A DNA stretch of 64,000 nt from Balneolaceae bacterium (GCA_006969905.1 CP030887.1:1966001-2030000); one strand, 5' to 3'. Shown: positions 14,657 to 23,290, counted from the stretch's first letter. Numbers and translations: made by a program. Notes: generated from the sequence alone by a model not told the origin.

Positions 14657-15204
14657 GATGTCTCTTGGTATATGGGTTTGTAAGTAAGCGTCGTAAAACC
14701 GTTTCCAAATTTTGATGAGGAAAGGAGTTCCAGTTTAAGATCGGCTTTTAGTTTTCCAAAAAGCGGGACGCCTTCTCCCAGAAGTACAGGGATTATGGTA
14801 ATAATAAGTTTGTCTATTAACCCTGCATTTAGAAATTGTTGAATAGTTTTTCCTCCATCAATGTACAAGTGATTGAAACCTTGCTTAGATGCTTTTTCCA
14901 AAATCTCAGGGGGTTCGCCATCCATGAACCGGACTTTCCCCATTAAATGGGCAGGAATAACCCGTCTTTTTTTTGAGAGAACGATTACCGGTTTTTTATA
15001 ATGCCACTCTCCAAAAGAGAGTACCTTATCAAAAGTGAGGCGCCCCATAATAAGGGCATCTATGGATTTCATAAATGCATTATATCCAAAATCCTCACCT
15101 TCGATTGTATAGCCTGGATCATGCAGCCAGTTCACATCACCATCCGGTTTTGCAATAAAGCCGTCTAAACTGGTAGCTATATAAACTGAGCAGTTAGTTT
15201 GCAT
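14653..15204 (-). CDS. Dihydrofolate reductase/RibD-like family protein
   Basis: About 183 residues from the ATG that begins one base past the DinB stop. The start SVYIATSLDGFIAKPDGDVNWL is typical of RibD C-terminal/DHFR-like proteins (YyaP/YwjB type), with a NADPH-binding GG(K)T at about 122-126 and the ITIIPVLLGEGVPLF strand. These proteins are predicted NADPH-dependent reductases of unknown substrate. The 195-residue frame starting upstream would overlap DinB. It is the middle gene of a DinB, reductase, HMA-like operon. Confidence 0.87.
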   Translation of the reverse strand: MQTNCSVYIATSLDGFIAKPDGDVNWLHDPGYTIEGEDFGYNAFMKSIDALIMGRLTFDKVLSFGEWHYKKPVIVLSKKRRVIPAHLMGKVRFMDGEPPEILEKASKQGFNHLYIDGGKTIQQFLNAGLIDKLIITIIPVLLGEGVPLFGKLKADLKLELLSSSKFGNGFTTLTYKPIYQETS

Positions 15205-15205
15205 A

Positions 15206-15700
15206 TCAACGCTCCCAGAAAAACGGGGGTTCAATTCCAAGAGCCCTTAAGTACACATATCCCTGGCCTCTGTGATGAATTTCATTATCAATGATATAAG
15301 CAAGGTGCCACCATACTTTGCCTTCATATTGGCCATATACCATTTCGGTTTCCTGAAAACGTCCGGGTCTGATTTTAGACCAGTATTCATTAATTGTCGG
15401 GGTTGACCAATCCCACATCATGAGAACTTCTTCTTTGGTTTTGGGAAGTTCTTTGAGAGGAGCTTCTTCAATCTCTCCATATTTACCCCACTCACCGGTA
15501 GCAATTCCTTGAGCAGCAGGAACTCCCATAGCAAGCAATTCATGGCATATTTCACCAAAAGATCGCATCCCGCCAATACTAAAGGTAAAAAGCTTATCAT
15601 CGGGAAAAGCTTCTATTACACGACGGGTTAAATTGCGATGCCCCTGCCAGTGCTGTAACAATTCGTCGGTTGTCATAATGATATCCTGAGTACTTTCCAT
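15206..15700 (-). CDS. DinB family protein
   Basis: A 164-residue four-helix-bundle protein of the DinB/YfiT superfamily. The three metal-binding histidines are probably His53 (CHELLAMG) and two from the NEIHHRGQGYVYLR segment (His142, His143 region). Members act as thiol-dependent S-transferases or are of unknown function. It heads an operon with a reductase and a small HMA-like protein. A 16-base site 50 bases upstream matches one before the hydrolase at 8701, and a WYL regulator gene is close by. Confidence 0.88.
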   Translation of the reverse strand: MESTQDIIMTTDELLQHWQGHRNLTRRVIEAFPDDKLFTFSIGGMRSFGEICHELLAMGVPAAQGIATGEWGKYGEIEEAPLKELPKTKEEVLMMWDWSTPTINEYWSKIRPGRFQETEMVYGQYEGKVWWHLAYIIDNEIHHRGQGYVYLRALGIEPPFFWER

Positions 15701-15749
15701 GGTTTCAAAGGTTAGTTAACGTGTTGAGAACCAATGTATAAGCCCATAC

Positions 15750-15765
15750 TGACAACCCTATGTCA
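15750..15765. promoter_or_regulatory. Putative WYL-regulator site, copy 2
   Basis: TGACAACCCTATGTCA, 50 bases upstream of the DinB start, within the longer inverted repeat ACTGACA (15748-15754) and TGTCAGT (15761-15767). It matches 13 of 16 bases of 8752-8767. The regulator at 16393-17346 is the natural candidate to bind it. Confidence 0.58.
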
Positions 15766-15790
15766 GTCATTCAGTTTTTTTAGATGTTTT

Positions 15791-15850
15791 TAACGTTCTC
15801 TGCAAGCTTTGTGGTTATAATTAACCGCCAAGCACGCTAAGTGTCGCAAG
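15791..15850. repeat. Repeat flanking the GxxExxY gene, left copy
   Basis: About 60 bases beginning TAACGTTCTCTGCAAGC and ending in CGCTAAGTGTCGCAAG. It aligns along its length, with about a dozen differences and one single-base gap, to 16332-16390 on the other side of the GxxExxY gene. Rows of CGCTAAG/CCGCAAAG-like words are a known companion of GxxExxY genes. Confidence 0.6.
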
Positions 15851-15951
15851 GGGGAGTGCGTTAAAGTTTTTGGAGAGAGAGTTTTGTAAGGAAATATCAC
15901 AAACATGCTCATACCATAAAACTTGTGACTTATATTAAAACAGGATTATAC

Positions 15952-16329
15952 ATGCATGAAAATGATATTGGGAGAATTATTGTGGATAAAGCACTAAATG
16001 TTTACAAAAACCTTGGGCCAGGATCATTGGAGTCAACGTATCAAATCTGCTTACAACATGAACTCACAAAAACGGGTTTATTTGTTGAAAGAGAAAAAGG
16101 GTTGCCTGTAGTTTATGAAAACGTGAAACTGGATTGTGGTTATAGAATTGATTTATTGGTTGAGAATAAAGTGATCATAGAGATTAAGTCGGTAGATGCA
16201 TTAAATGATATCCATCTGGCACAGATACTTACCTATCTGAAATTGAGTGATAATAAACTGGGATATCTCATAAACTTTAATGTTAAGCTATTAAAAGAAG
16301 GGCTAAAGAGAGTAGTTAACAAGTTATAG
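15952..16329 (+). CDS. GxxExxY family protein
   Basis: About 125 residues from the ATG at 15952. The name-giving motif is present as G24-S-L-E27-S-T-Y30. A PD-(D/E)XK nuclease-like core follows: Asp66 in YRIDLLV, then Glu76 and Lys78 in IIEIKS. The family is widespread in Bacteroidota and Planctomycetes, is often multicopy and is associated with CGCTAAG-type repeats; its role is not known. It is bracketed by two such repeats here. An in-frame upstream ATG at 15925 would add nine residues not usual for the family. Confidence 0.86.
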   Translation: MHENDIGRIIVDKALNVYKNLGPGSLESTYQICLQHELTKTGLFVEREKGLPVVYENVKLDCGYRIDLLVENKVIIEIKSVDALNDIHLAQILTYLKLSDNKLGYLINFNVKLLKEGLKRVVNKL

Positions 16330-16331
16330 CT

Positions 16332-16390
16332 TAGCGTTCTCTGCGGACTTTGCGGATTTTTTAAACGCCAAGGGCGCTAAGAGCCGCAAA
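16332..16390. repeat. Repeat flanking the GxxExxY gene, right copy
   Basis: Counterpart of 15791-15850, starting 3 bases after the GxxExxY stop codon. Its two halves also pair with each other (CTTAGCG near 16330 with CGCTAAG near 16375), so a folded transcript end is possible. Confidence 0.6.
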
Positions 16391-16392
16391 AG

Positions 16393-17346
16393 TCAGGAGT
16401 AATAACAATCTAATTCCTGTACAAGTTTTTTCATGTGCTGCTTGAAAGAATCGGGCTTGATTATCCTGATACTCGTTCCCCAGGTGAGCAGCCAACGGGC
16501 GGTATATTCTATAGAAGGGGTGAGGAAAGTCATTTCTACACCATTATCAGTTACTTTTTCCCAGGCCCAGCCATGCCAGTATTTTTGATCGCCTACATAG
16601 CGTGCTACTTCCTTATCAAACCAAACAGTAATTTCTTTGAACTCTTTTTCACGATGGAGATTCCGCTCATAAAATTCTTTCAGGGTACGCTCTGCTGGTT
16701 GAGGGATTTTTTCTCCGCAGAGTTTATAAGACTCAAACCGGTCAAGACGAAACATTCTATAATCTTTCCTGAGACGACACCAGCCTGCCAGGTACCAGTT
16801 TCTTCCCATAACGAGTAAGCCCAGTGGTTCTACTTTGCGTGAGTTTGTTTCTTCTCCATAGGGGCGTTGGTATTGGATATCAATTAGTTCGTTTTTGAAA
16901 ATTGCGTTCTGCAAAAAAGAGAAAATTTGATTGTCAGAAAAAGCGGCGCTTGCGGGTTCGGGGTAAAGATTGCCAACATGATGATCCATAGCCTCAAAGT
17001 AATCTTTGTCGTCAGGTGGCAGGGTAGAACGTATTTTATCTAATGCAGAATGATAGGCCTGGCCCAACTCAGAATTACTCCAGCGCTGCATAAGGCGCTC
17101 GGCTGCCAAAAGAGACATAGCCTCACTTTTACTGAACATCACAGGTGGCAAATGATAACCGCGAAGAATGTAATATCCTTTTCCGGTTTCTATACCAATG
17201 GGTACTCCTGCCTCTTCCAATGCCTTTAGGTCACGGTAGGCAGTGCGTTCACTAATCCCGTATCGTTCTGCGATTTTATTTATGGGAACATACTTTCTCC
17301 CCTCAAGAAAGATGATGATAGCAGTAAGTCGGTCAATGCGATTCAA
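16393..17346 (-). CDS. YafY-type HTH/WYL transcriptional regulator
   Basis: A 317-residue regulator: HTH_11 domain (about 3-58, SERTAYRDLKALEEAGVPI), WYL domain (about 140-210, RKVEPLGLLVMGRNWYLAGW), and a C-terminal WCX-like extension (about 230-315). It is longer than the 229-residue relative at 8782-9471 because of the WCX part. Its target is probably the DinB operon about 0.7 kb away, which carries a site shared with the other WYL-linked operon. The GxxExxY gene and its repeats lie between regulator and target and look like an insertion. Confidence 0.9.
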   Translation of the reverse strand: MNRIDRLTAIIIFLEGRKYVPINKIAERYGISERTAYRDLKALEEAGVPIGIETGKGYYILRGYHLPPVMFSKSEAMSLLAAERLMQRWSNSELGQAYHSALDKIRSTLPPDDKDYFEAMDHHVGNLYPEPASAAFSDNQIFSFLQNAIFKNELIDIQYQRPYGEETNSRKVEPLGLLVMGRNWYLAGWCRLRKDYRMFRLDRFESYKLCGEKIPQPAERTLKEFYERNLHREKEFKEITVWFDKEVARYVGDQKYWHGWAWEKVTDNGVEMTFLTPSIEYTARWLLTWGTSIRIIKPDSFKQHMKKLVQELDCYYS

Positions 17347-17442
17347 AACAGAAGCAAAATGGTGAAACCAAAGGCTAGCTATTTGAGTGCATTAAAGCAA
17401 GAAGTATACTGCTAGCAATTAATATAAGAGTATGAACTTGGG

Positions 17443-19122
17443 CTAAACTTCCAGTGCCTTATGGGCAATTGCTATTCCGTTCACAAAAGCCTGGATTAAT
17501 GCTTCAAGGGTATCGGGTGAAGCTGCTTTTGCCGTAAATGTATGGCCTTCTTTAGCCAAAGTAAGGGTTACTATAACCAGGGAGTCTGTATCCGGGCTTA
17601 GTATTTCCACATCGTGATCTTTTACCTCTAGGGTCAGGAATGAATCAGTTTCGGCTTTCATTGCAGAAAGAACAGCGTCCATTGGGCCGACACCTTGCTC
17701 AAGAGAGACTACTTCTTCACCGCCATTTATTTTCATTTTTACGGCAGCGGCAACCAACCCATGTTTCCTCATGGTAATTTTGTAATCAACCACTTCAACC
17801 GGGTACTCTAAATCGGTATCAGAATTATAAACCAGAGATTGCAGCGCTTTGATTTCTTCTTCCTTCAGTGTTTTTCCTTTTTTATTCATGCCTGAGACAT
17901 ACTCCTCGTATAGTTTGGCATGATTTTCACTTATACTCGTATTACCTGTAAATAGGTCTCGCGTTTGTCCCCAGCTGCTTTTCTGCAAATCAGGAAAACC
18001 AGATTCTATATATTGTTGAACCCTCTCAAGTTTTGCTGAAAGTACCGGGGAGGACAGAGAGTATTTGGCGACAATATGCCCGGCTTTTAATCCGGTTCCG
18101 GTAAGAACGAACAGGCATTTTGTGCCTTTGAAGGTGTCTAAATTGTTTTTAAAACATGCTAACGGAATGGCACAGGCAGGTTCTGTAAAAATACCTTCTT
18201 CTATAGCCATCTCCTTGAGAGACTCAAGCAATTCATTTTCAGTAGCGGTATAAGCAAGTCCATCAGTTTTTTCAATACCTTCGAGCACTTTGTAGAAATC
18301 AAAAGGATTACCTACTGCTACTGCATCTGCCATCGTGTTTACCTGGTCTTTGACAATCTTTTCTTTTTTGAAAATGCCCTCAACAACCGGAGAGCTTTGC
18401 TCAGGTTGTACAGCTACAAAGCGGGGGATCTTGTTGATCAGTCCCGCAGCTTTCATTTCTAACATTGCTTTGTAGATAGCTGCAAAGTTTGTTCCGGCAC
18501 CTATGGGTACAAAAATAAAGTCATAGTCAATAGGGCCTTGTTCGAGCAACTCGTATGAAAAAGATTTCTGACCTTCCTGGCGGAATACATAATCACCTGC
18601 CAGGTAATAATTTCCCGATTTGGCAAACTCTCTGCACAATTGTTCACAAAGCCGGAAATCACCTTTTATCCGGATAATAGTAGCATCATAAATAGTGGAT
18701 TGTGCCAACTTTGTATCAGGGGTTTTCTCCGGCACAAAAACGAAGCAAGGAATTTTAAAGTAGCAGGCATAGGCCGCTACCGAAGCCGCCATGTTCCCGG
18801 TTGAAGCCAGGCAGATAGCATCTGCACCTAGTTCTAATGCTTTTTGTACTTCAACATAACTCCCCCGGTCTTTAAAACACCCGGTAGGATTTTCCAACTC
18901 CAGTTTGCCATAAACTTCTGCTCCGTACCTTTCTGAAATACGATCCAAGCGTTTTAATGCTGTGGGGTGATTTTTGAGTGGATCAGGAACAATGTTCTTA
19001 AGTGGATACTGCACTTCTTTACGAACCTCATTGTATTCGATAGAAAGTACACCGCCACAGTGTGTGCAATAGGTGGTGGTTTCGCGCTCATCATTCTCCA
19101 TATTGCACATAATGCAGCGCAT
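17443..19122 (-). CDS. thrC: Threonine synthase with LeuA-type regulatory domain
   Basis: About 559 residues. A zinc ribbon opens the protein (Cys3, Cys6, Cys19, Cys22), followed by a fold-type II PLP enzyme with the Schiff-base Lys84 in NPTGCFKDRG, the STGNMAASVAAYA phosphate-binding region and GAGTN near 209. The zinc ribbon and PTGxFKDRG favour threonine synthase over threonine dehydratase. Residues about 441-557 look like the regulatory dimer domain of 2-isopropylmalate synthase, with GVGPMDA at 477-483 and the closing DTLEALIQAFVNGI. This fusion suggests feedback control by an amino acid. The longer frame begins with TTG at 19176; the ATG used has AGGA nine bases before it. Confidence 0.83.
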   Translation of the reverse strand: MRCIMCNMENDERETTTYCTHCGGVLSIEYNEVRKEVQYPLKNIVPDPLKNHPTALKRLDRISERYGAEVYGKLELENPTGCFKDRGSYVEVQKALELGADAICLASTGNMAASVAAYACYFKIPCFVFVPEKTPDTKLAQSTIYDATIIRIKGDFRLCEQLCREFAKSGNYYLAGDYVFRQEGQKSFSYELLEQGPIDYDFIFVPIGAGTNFAAIYKAMLEMKAAGLINKIPRFVAVQPEQSSPVVEGIFKKEKIVKDQVNTMADAVAVGNPFDFYKVLEGIEKTDGLAYTATENELLESLKEMAIEEGIFTEPACAIPLACFKNNLDTFKGTKCLFVLTGTGLKAGHIVAKYSLSSPVLSAKLERVQQYIESGFPDLQKSSWGQTRDLFTGNTSISENHAKLYEEYVSGMNKKGKTLKEEEIKALQSLVYNSDTDLEYPVEVVDYKITMRKHGLVAAAVKMKINGGEEVVSLEQGVGPMDAVLSAMKAETDSFLTLEVKDHDVEILSPDTDSLVIVTLTLAKEGHTFTAKAASPDTLEALIQAFVNGIAIAHKALEV

Positions 19123-19217
19123 GGTATATCCTGAGTTGGAACTTTTCATAGAAGAAACGGGATTAATGTGCGGCAAAAATACAAAGCATTATGCTAGCAA
19201 GAAACTATTATAAAAGC

Positions 19218-19249
19218 GCTTTTTATATATGAATCAATATGTAAAAAGC
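19218..19249 (-). terminator. Weak terminator after the small acidic protein gene
   Basis: An imperfect hairpin GCTTTTTATATAT / ATATGTAAAAAGC lies between the 81-residue acidic protein gene and threonine synthase, both leftward. On the minus strand it is followed by GCTTTTAT, a weak T-rich tail. Confidence 0.35.
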
Positions 19250-19274
19250 TAAGATTCTTTTATCAAAGAAGTGC

Positions 19275-19520
19275 CTAAAGTGGAAGAAGGATGATTTCAT
19301 CAAAGTCCATATCTAGTTCTTCAAAAATAGGATATGCAATTTCTTCAATCTCGTGTTCCGGATAATCCTCCAACCCTTCCAGCTTTACATACAGGGTATC
19401 ATTATGTTCGTCCACAAAGTAACTTACTTCGGTAGACTCAAAACTTTCCTTTAAAGTAGTTATGAGAAGCTGAAGGTATTCTTCAAATGCCTGGTGTTCC
19501 TGTTCTTCGTGGATAGTCAT
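19275..19520 (-). CDS. Small acidic protein, function unknown
   Basis: About 81 residues from the ATG at 19520, rich in Glu and Asp (TIHEEQEHQAFEEYLQLL..., EEIAYPIFEELDMDFDEIILLPL). I do not recognise the family. A longer frame would begin with TTG inside the oppositely oriented anmK gene and is rejected. Regular spacing and an intact frame between two real genes support expression, but only moderately. Confidence 0.55.
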   Translation of the reverse strand: MTIHEEQEHQAFEEYLQLLITTLKESFESTEVSYFVDEHNDTLYVKLEGLEDYPEHEIEEIAYPIFEELDMDFDEIILLPL

Positions 19521-19563
19521 TTTTTGGATTTGTTTCGATGCAAAAATACTCCGAGTTTCTTGT

Positions 19564-20712
19564 ATGCACAAACAACTTTCCAGACTTTCTGAAATAGCAC
19601 AAAAACCTCATCGCCTCATTCTTGGGCTAATGTCAGGTACTTCCCTTGATGGGCTCGATATTGCACTTTGTAAATGCTCAAAATCCAATTTGGAAGTTCT
19701 TGAATTCAGGTCTATAGAGTACTTTAGGCGGGTGAGAAGACGGATTCGGGCTATTCAATCAAAAGAGGAAGTAAGCCTAAAAGAGGTTTGTATTTTGCAT
19801 ACAGAACTGGCAGATGTTTATGCACACTGGATTTTAGATACACTAAAGCAATGGGGTCGCTGGCCTGATGAGATTGACCTGATCGCTTCTCATGGGCAAA
19901 CTATCTATCATCACCCCAGTGAGGATCGTAACAGTACCTTGCAAATTGTGGATGGTGATCATATTGCTGTACATACCGGAATCATTACAGTATCTGATTT
20001 CCGGCAAAAACATACTGCTGTAGGCGGAGAGGGAGCGCCAATTGCTGCACTGATGGACGAGCCTTTATTCCGGCATCAAACCAAGAACAGGTTATTGTTA
20101 AACCTGGGAGGAATCGCCAATTTTACATGGCTTCCTTCCCGAGAAAGCCAGCAGGAAATTCTGACAACCGATACGGGGCCGGCAAATACACTTATTAATG
20201 AAGCAGCCCAGAAATATTTTAATAAAGCATTTGATGAAGATGGTGAGATAGCTAAGTCCGGCAGTTCTAATTCGGAATTACTTAAATACCTTATGCTGGA
20301 GCCATACTTCGGGAGAAAGTTTCCTAAAACTACGGGACAGGAAGACTTCAATTTGACGCTCTTTGAAGAGTTAATGAAAGGATATGAAATTGAGCTCGCC
20401 CCTAAAGATTTAATTGCGACACTTACTCAGTTTACAGTTGAAAGTATAGCCAGTGCGTGTGAGGCTATCATAGGAGATCAGCTATTTCAACTTTATGTGA
20501 GTGGCGGGGGAATTCACAATCCTGTAATTATGAGTGGATTGAAGAAAAAACTTCCCAATGCAACATTTTATCCTTTTGAAGAGCTGGGTATGCACCCCGA
20601 TGCCAAAGAAGCAGGGTTAATGGCTTTTTTAGCTAATGAAATGATACTGGGTAATCCTTTTGAGATAAACGGAGAACAGGTAACGTTGGGTAAGCTTAGT
20701 TTTCCGGGCTAG
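19564..20712 (+). CDS. anmK: Anhydro-N-acetylmuramic acid kinase
   Basis: A 382-residue ASKHA-fold sugar kinase. The family signature GLMSGTSLDGLDIALC is at 21-36, followed by ASHGQTIYHHP and the phosphate-binding LNLGGIANFTWLP and LYVSGGGIHNP strands. AnmK opens and phosphorylates 1,6-anhydro-MurNAc from recycled peptidoglycan to MurNAc-6-phosphate. Its stop overlaps, on the other strand, the end of the glycosylase-like gene by 17 bases, so the two genes converge. Confidence 0.93.
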   Translation: MHKQLSRLSEIAQKPHRLILGLMSGTSLDGLDIALCKCSKSNLEVLEFRSIEYFRRVRRRIRAIQSKEEVSLKEVCILHTELADVYAHWILDTLKQWGRWPDEIDLIASHGQTIYHHPSEDRNSTLQIVDGDHIAVHTGIITVSDFRQKHTAVGGEGAPIAALMDEPLFRHQTKNRLLLNLGGIANFTWLPSRESQQEILTTDTGPANTLINEAAQKYFNKAFDEDGEIAKSGSSNSELLKYLMLEPYFGRKFPKTTGQEDFNLTLFEELMKGYEIELAPKDLIATLTQFTVESIASACEAIIGDQLFQLYVSGGGIHNPVIMSGLKKKLPNATFYPFEELGMHPDAKEAGLMAFLANEMILGNPFEINGEQVTLGKLSFPG

Positions 20713-21610
20713 CATTTTCTACTACTTCGAGGAGGGATTCATAACTGTGAATCAACTTATCCCTGATCGGTTTCCCTTTTTCAAAGATAGTTTCCTGGGC
20801 AAGCTTGTATTCCAATCTGCCCGACTCTGTCTCAATTTTTATAGGTTCCAGCCCGTGATCACGCAAATCATAAGGGCTTGCTTTCATATCAATAGTTCGG
20901 GCTTCGCAGGCCAGCTCAAAAGCTTCAAGAATCAAATCACTGCTGATCCACGGATACAGTTTGAATGCCCATTTATATAAATCCATGTTCGAGTGAATAC
21001 AACCTGGTTGTTCCATGTCAGAGAATAGCTCTCTTGAAAGCACATGCTTATTTAAGGGGATAGCCTCGGGTGTAAAGAAACGATAGGCATCAAAATGAGT
21101 GCAAACTAAGGGTCGTGATTCCACAAAAGCAGCCAGCTTATCAGGTCCCATACGCAACGGAACCTGGTTATGCCTCGGTTTCTCAGCTTTATACACCATT
21201 GCCCATTCATGCATCCCTAAACATCCGAAGGAAGGGCGTGACTGTTGGGTATTCTTAAGCGTGGTAAGAATCCATTGTACAGAGCGTAAACGTTTTTCAG
21301 GAAAAAAGGATAGATCGATCCATGCAATACCATCTTCTACCTTGAGTTCGCTTATTTGGGGGAGACCAGAAGAATTTCCTATTTCCAAAGCTGAACCTAA
21401 TCCCGGAGACCATTTCCTTAATGCAGAAGGGCGAAAGGCATAGTATTCAAACAAAAAATCCATTACAGGTTGTTTCAATTGCCTGGATCTGCGGTCTAAA
21501 TAATCGCCAATTAATGAATCTACTTTTTTTTCATGGAACCTTTTCTTCTGATTCCATTCTGAAAAAGGCAGCACAGTTTTCACATTTTTATGTAACGCAA
21601 CAGTATGCAT
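20696..21610 (-). CDS. 3-methyladenine DNA glycosylase-like protein
   Basis: About 304 residues from the ATG at 21610; a further ATG at 21658 is possible, while the start at 21799 would run into the divergent UbiA gene. Conserved stretches include DFLFEYYAFRPSALRKWSPGLG, CTHFDAYRFFTPEAIPLN, EQPGCIHSNMDLYKWAFKL and MKASPYDLRDHGLEPIKIET. These match a conserved family annotated as 3-methyladenine DNA glycosylase, but it does not show the helix-hairpin-helix of AlkA, so the activity is uncertain. HEWAMVYKAE near the middle is another conserved patch. Confidence 0.68.
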   Translation of the reverse strand: MHTVALHKNVKTVLPFSEWNQKKRFHEKKVDSLIGDYLDRRSRQLKQPVMDFLFEYYAFRPSALRKWSPGLGSALEIGNSSGLPQISELKVEDGIAWIDLSFFPEKRLRSVQWILTTLKNTQQSRPSFGCLGMHEWAMVYKAEKPRHNQVPLRMGPDKLAAFVESRPLVCTHFDAYRFFTPEAIPLNKHVLSRELFSDMEQPGCIHSNMDLYKWAFKLYPWISSDLILEAFELACEARTIDMKASPYDLRDHGLEPIKIETESGRLEYKLAQETIFEKGKPIRDKLIHSYESLLEVVENASPEN

Positions 21611-21733
21611 TCCGGAAGATACGAGGCATTCCGAATGAATGCATTTCCATCTTGACATCTTAATAGTAATCTGTAAGAACTCTTTAGACAGTTTTGTATA
21701 CTCAGAAGCAACAAAAAACCGGAAGAACTCAGA

Positions 21734-22612
21734 ATGAAAAAGGCACCAATACCTAAGCAAGTATGCCACTTTATAATGCACCTGCGCCTGCATTATCAAT
21801 TTTTCATTCTTTCAGGGGGCTACCTGTTAAGCTCTCTGTTTGTTGAACATCTTATTTGGGATCAGTTTTGGTGGCAGTTTATAAATGTTCATGTGTTGCT
21901 ATTTGGGGGGGCAACCGCCTACAATTCTTATTGGGATAAAGATGAAGGTCCCATAGGAGGTTTAAAATCCCCGCCAAAAATGGAGCGATGGATGTGGTTT
22001 CTTTCTCTTTCTATGCAAGTAGGAGGACTTATTTGGGCGTTTAGCATCAGTACCAGTTATGTGATTATCTACGCTGTAAGCCTTATGCTTTTTTGGTTGT
22101 ATTCAACTCCATTAGCAAGATGGAAGGGTAAGCCGTGGTTAAGCATTCTGGCAATAGGCATAAGTACAGGTACCAATTCTTTTTTGATGGGTTACATAGC
22201 CGGCTCAGGCCTTTCTTTATCTTTTAACGAAGGAATAATTGCTTTTGGAGTTGCCTGCATCATTTTAAGTCTGTACCCGGTCTCACAGTTATTTCAGTTT
22301 GAGGAGGATCGTAATCGTGGCGATATAACTTTTGCTATTAAATATGGGTTGAAGGGAGTGAGAAGGCTATATGTGTTACTCTTTCCAATGGGAGTACTAT
22401 TGATTTCATGGTTACTGTATTTAAAAGAAAACTGGATGGGTATGCTGTTCTTTTTTGCCAGTGTACCGGCTTTTATTTATATCAGTATTATACTTTGGAG
22501 GCTTGAAGGTAAAGAACATGAATATGCAAAGGTGATGCGTATTAAGTTTTTGGCATCCCTGAGTTTTGTGCTGTTTATACTATCAATGCTATTGTATAAA
22601 TCAATCATCTGA
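21734..22612 (+). CDS. UbiA family prenyltransferase
   Basis: A 292-residue membrane protein with about eight or nine hydrophobic helices. The first Asp-rich motif is Asn64-SYW-Asp68-K-Asp70 and the second QFEEDRNRGD at 188-197, both needed for magnesium and prenyl diphosphate binding. Typical products are quinone, heme O or carotenoid-type compounds, but the acceptor is unknown here. The gene is divergent from the glycosylase-like gene and followed by a thioredoxin-like gene. Confidence 0.85.
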   Translation: MKKAPIPKQVCHFIMHLRLHYQFFILSGGYLLSSLFVEHLIWDQFWWQFINVHVLLFGGATAYNSYWDKDEGPIGGLKSPPKMERWMWFLSLSMQVGGLIWAFSISTSYVIIYAVSLMLFWLYSTPLARWKGKPWLSILAIGISTGTNSFLMGYIAGSGLSLSFNEGIIAFGVACIILSLYPVSQLFQFEEDRNRGDITFAIKYGLKGVRRLYVLLFPMGVLLISWLLYLKENWMGMLFFFASVPAFIYISIILWRLEGKEHEYAKVMRIKFLASLSFVLFILSMLLYKSII

Positions 22613-22664
22613 ACCCAAAAATGTTCATACCTTATTTATCATATTAAATTATTATTTAAGCGTT

Positions 22665-23285
22665 ATGAATACTGATATTATTAATCCAATTACACAGGAT
22701 ACCATTGATAAAGCCTATTCTTACTCAGAGTACACGAACCTGATATTGAAGCTTCTTGAAGAAGGTAGAACAACCAACGATGACAACAGTGAAAGTATGT
22801 TAGCCTATACCAGGCTCAATATGCAAAGGAGCAGCCGTTGGGATAAGAGGGCCGGTATCGATGATGAGTTAAGATCTATTTTAGAAAATTATCCACGTAA
22901 AATGATCTGGCTTGTGCTAACCGAAGGATGGTGTGGAGATGCCTCACAGATTATTCCATTCTTACATAAGATGGCAGAACTTAGCCCTTCAATACATCTA
23001 AAATTAATTTTAAGAGATGAATACCCTGAGGTAATGGATGCTTTCCTTACAGATGGAGTAAGCAGGTCTATTCCTAAGCTCATTGCATTAGACCAGGAAA
23101 CCCTGGAAGTACTGGGAAGCTGGGGGCCAAGGCCACAAGCCATTCAGCATTCCTATATGTCAAACATCAGAAATCCTGAGTTTGATAATGAGGAAGCAAA
23201 GAAACAGCTTCATTTGTGGTACGCAAAGGATAAAGGAGTTTCAGTTCAGGAAGAACTGGCAGAGCTTTTACTTGATTGGAAATAG
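22665..23285 (+). CDS. Thioredoxin-like family protein
   Basis: About 206 residues from the ATG at 22665; an upstream TG-type start would overlap the UbiA gene. The centre reads WLVLTEGWCGDASQIIPFLHKMAE, a thioredoxin-like strand-turn-helix in which the usual CxxC is replaced by CGDA, so only one active-site Cys is kept. The later SIPKLIALD matches the cis-proline loop. Such one-Cys proteins are common in Bacteroidota; their role is unknown. A clear terminator follows. Confidence 0.8.
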   Translation: MNTDIINPITQDTIDKAYSYSEYTNLILKLLEEGRTTNDDNSESMLAYTRLNMQRSSRWDKRAGIDDELRSILENYPRKMIWLVLTEGWCGDASQIIPFLHKMAELSPSIHLKLILRDEYPEVMDAFLTDGVSRSIPKLIALDQETLEVLGSWGPRPQAIQHSYMSNIRNPEFDNEEAKKQLHLWYAKDKGVSVQEELAELLLDWK

Positions 23286-23290
23286 AAATA

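Noticed and set aside
19123-19176. TTG start of the threonine synthase frame
   Set aside because: The ATG at 19122 gives the normal zinc-ribbon N-terminus and has AGGA before it.
21611-21799. Longer N-terminus for the glycosylase-like gene
   Set aside because: Would overlap the divergent UbiA gene and does not resemble the family.
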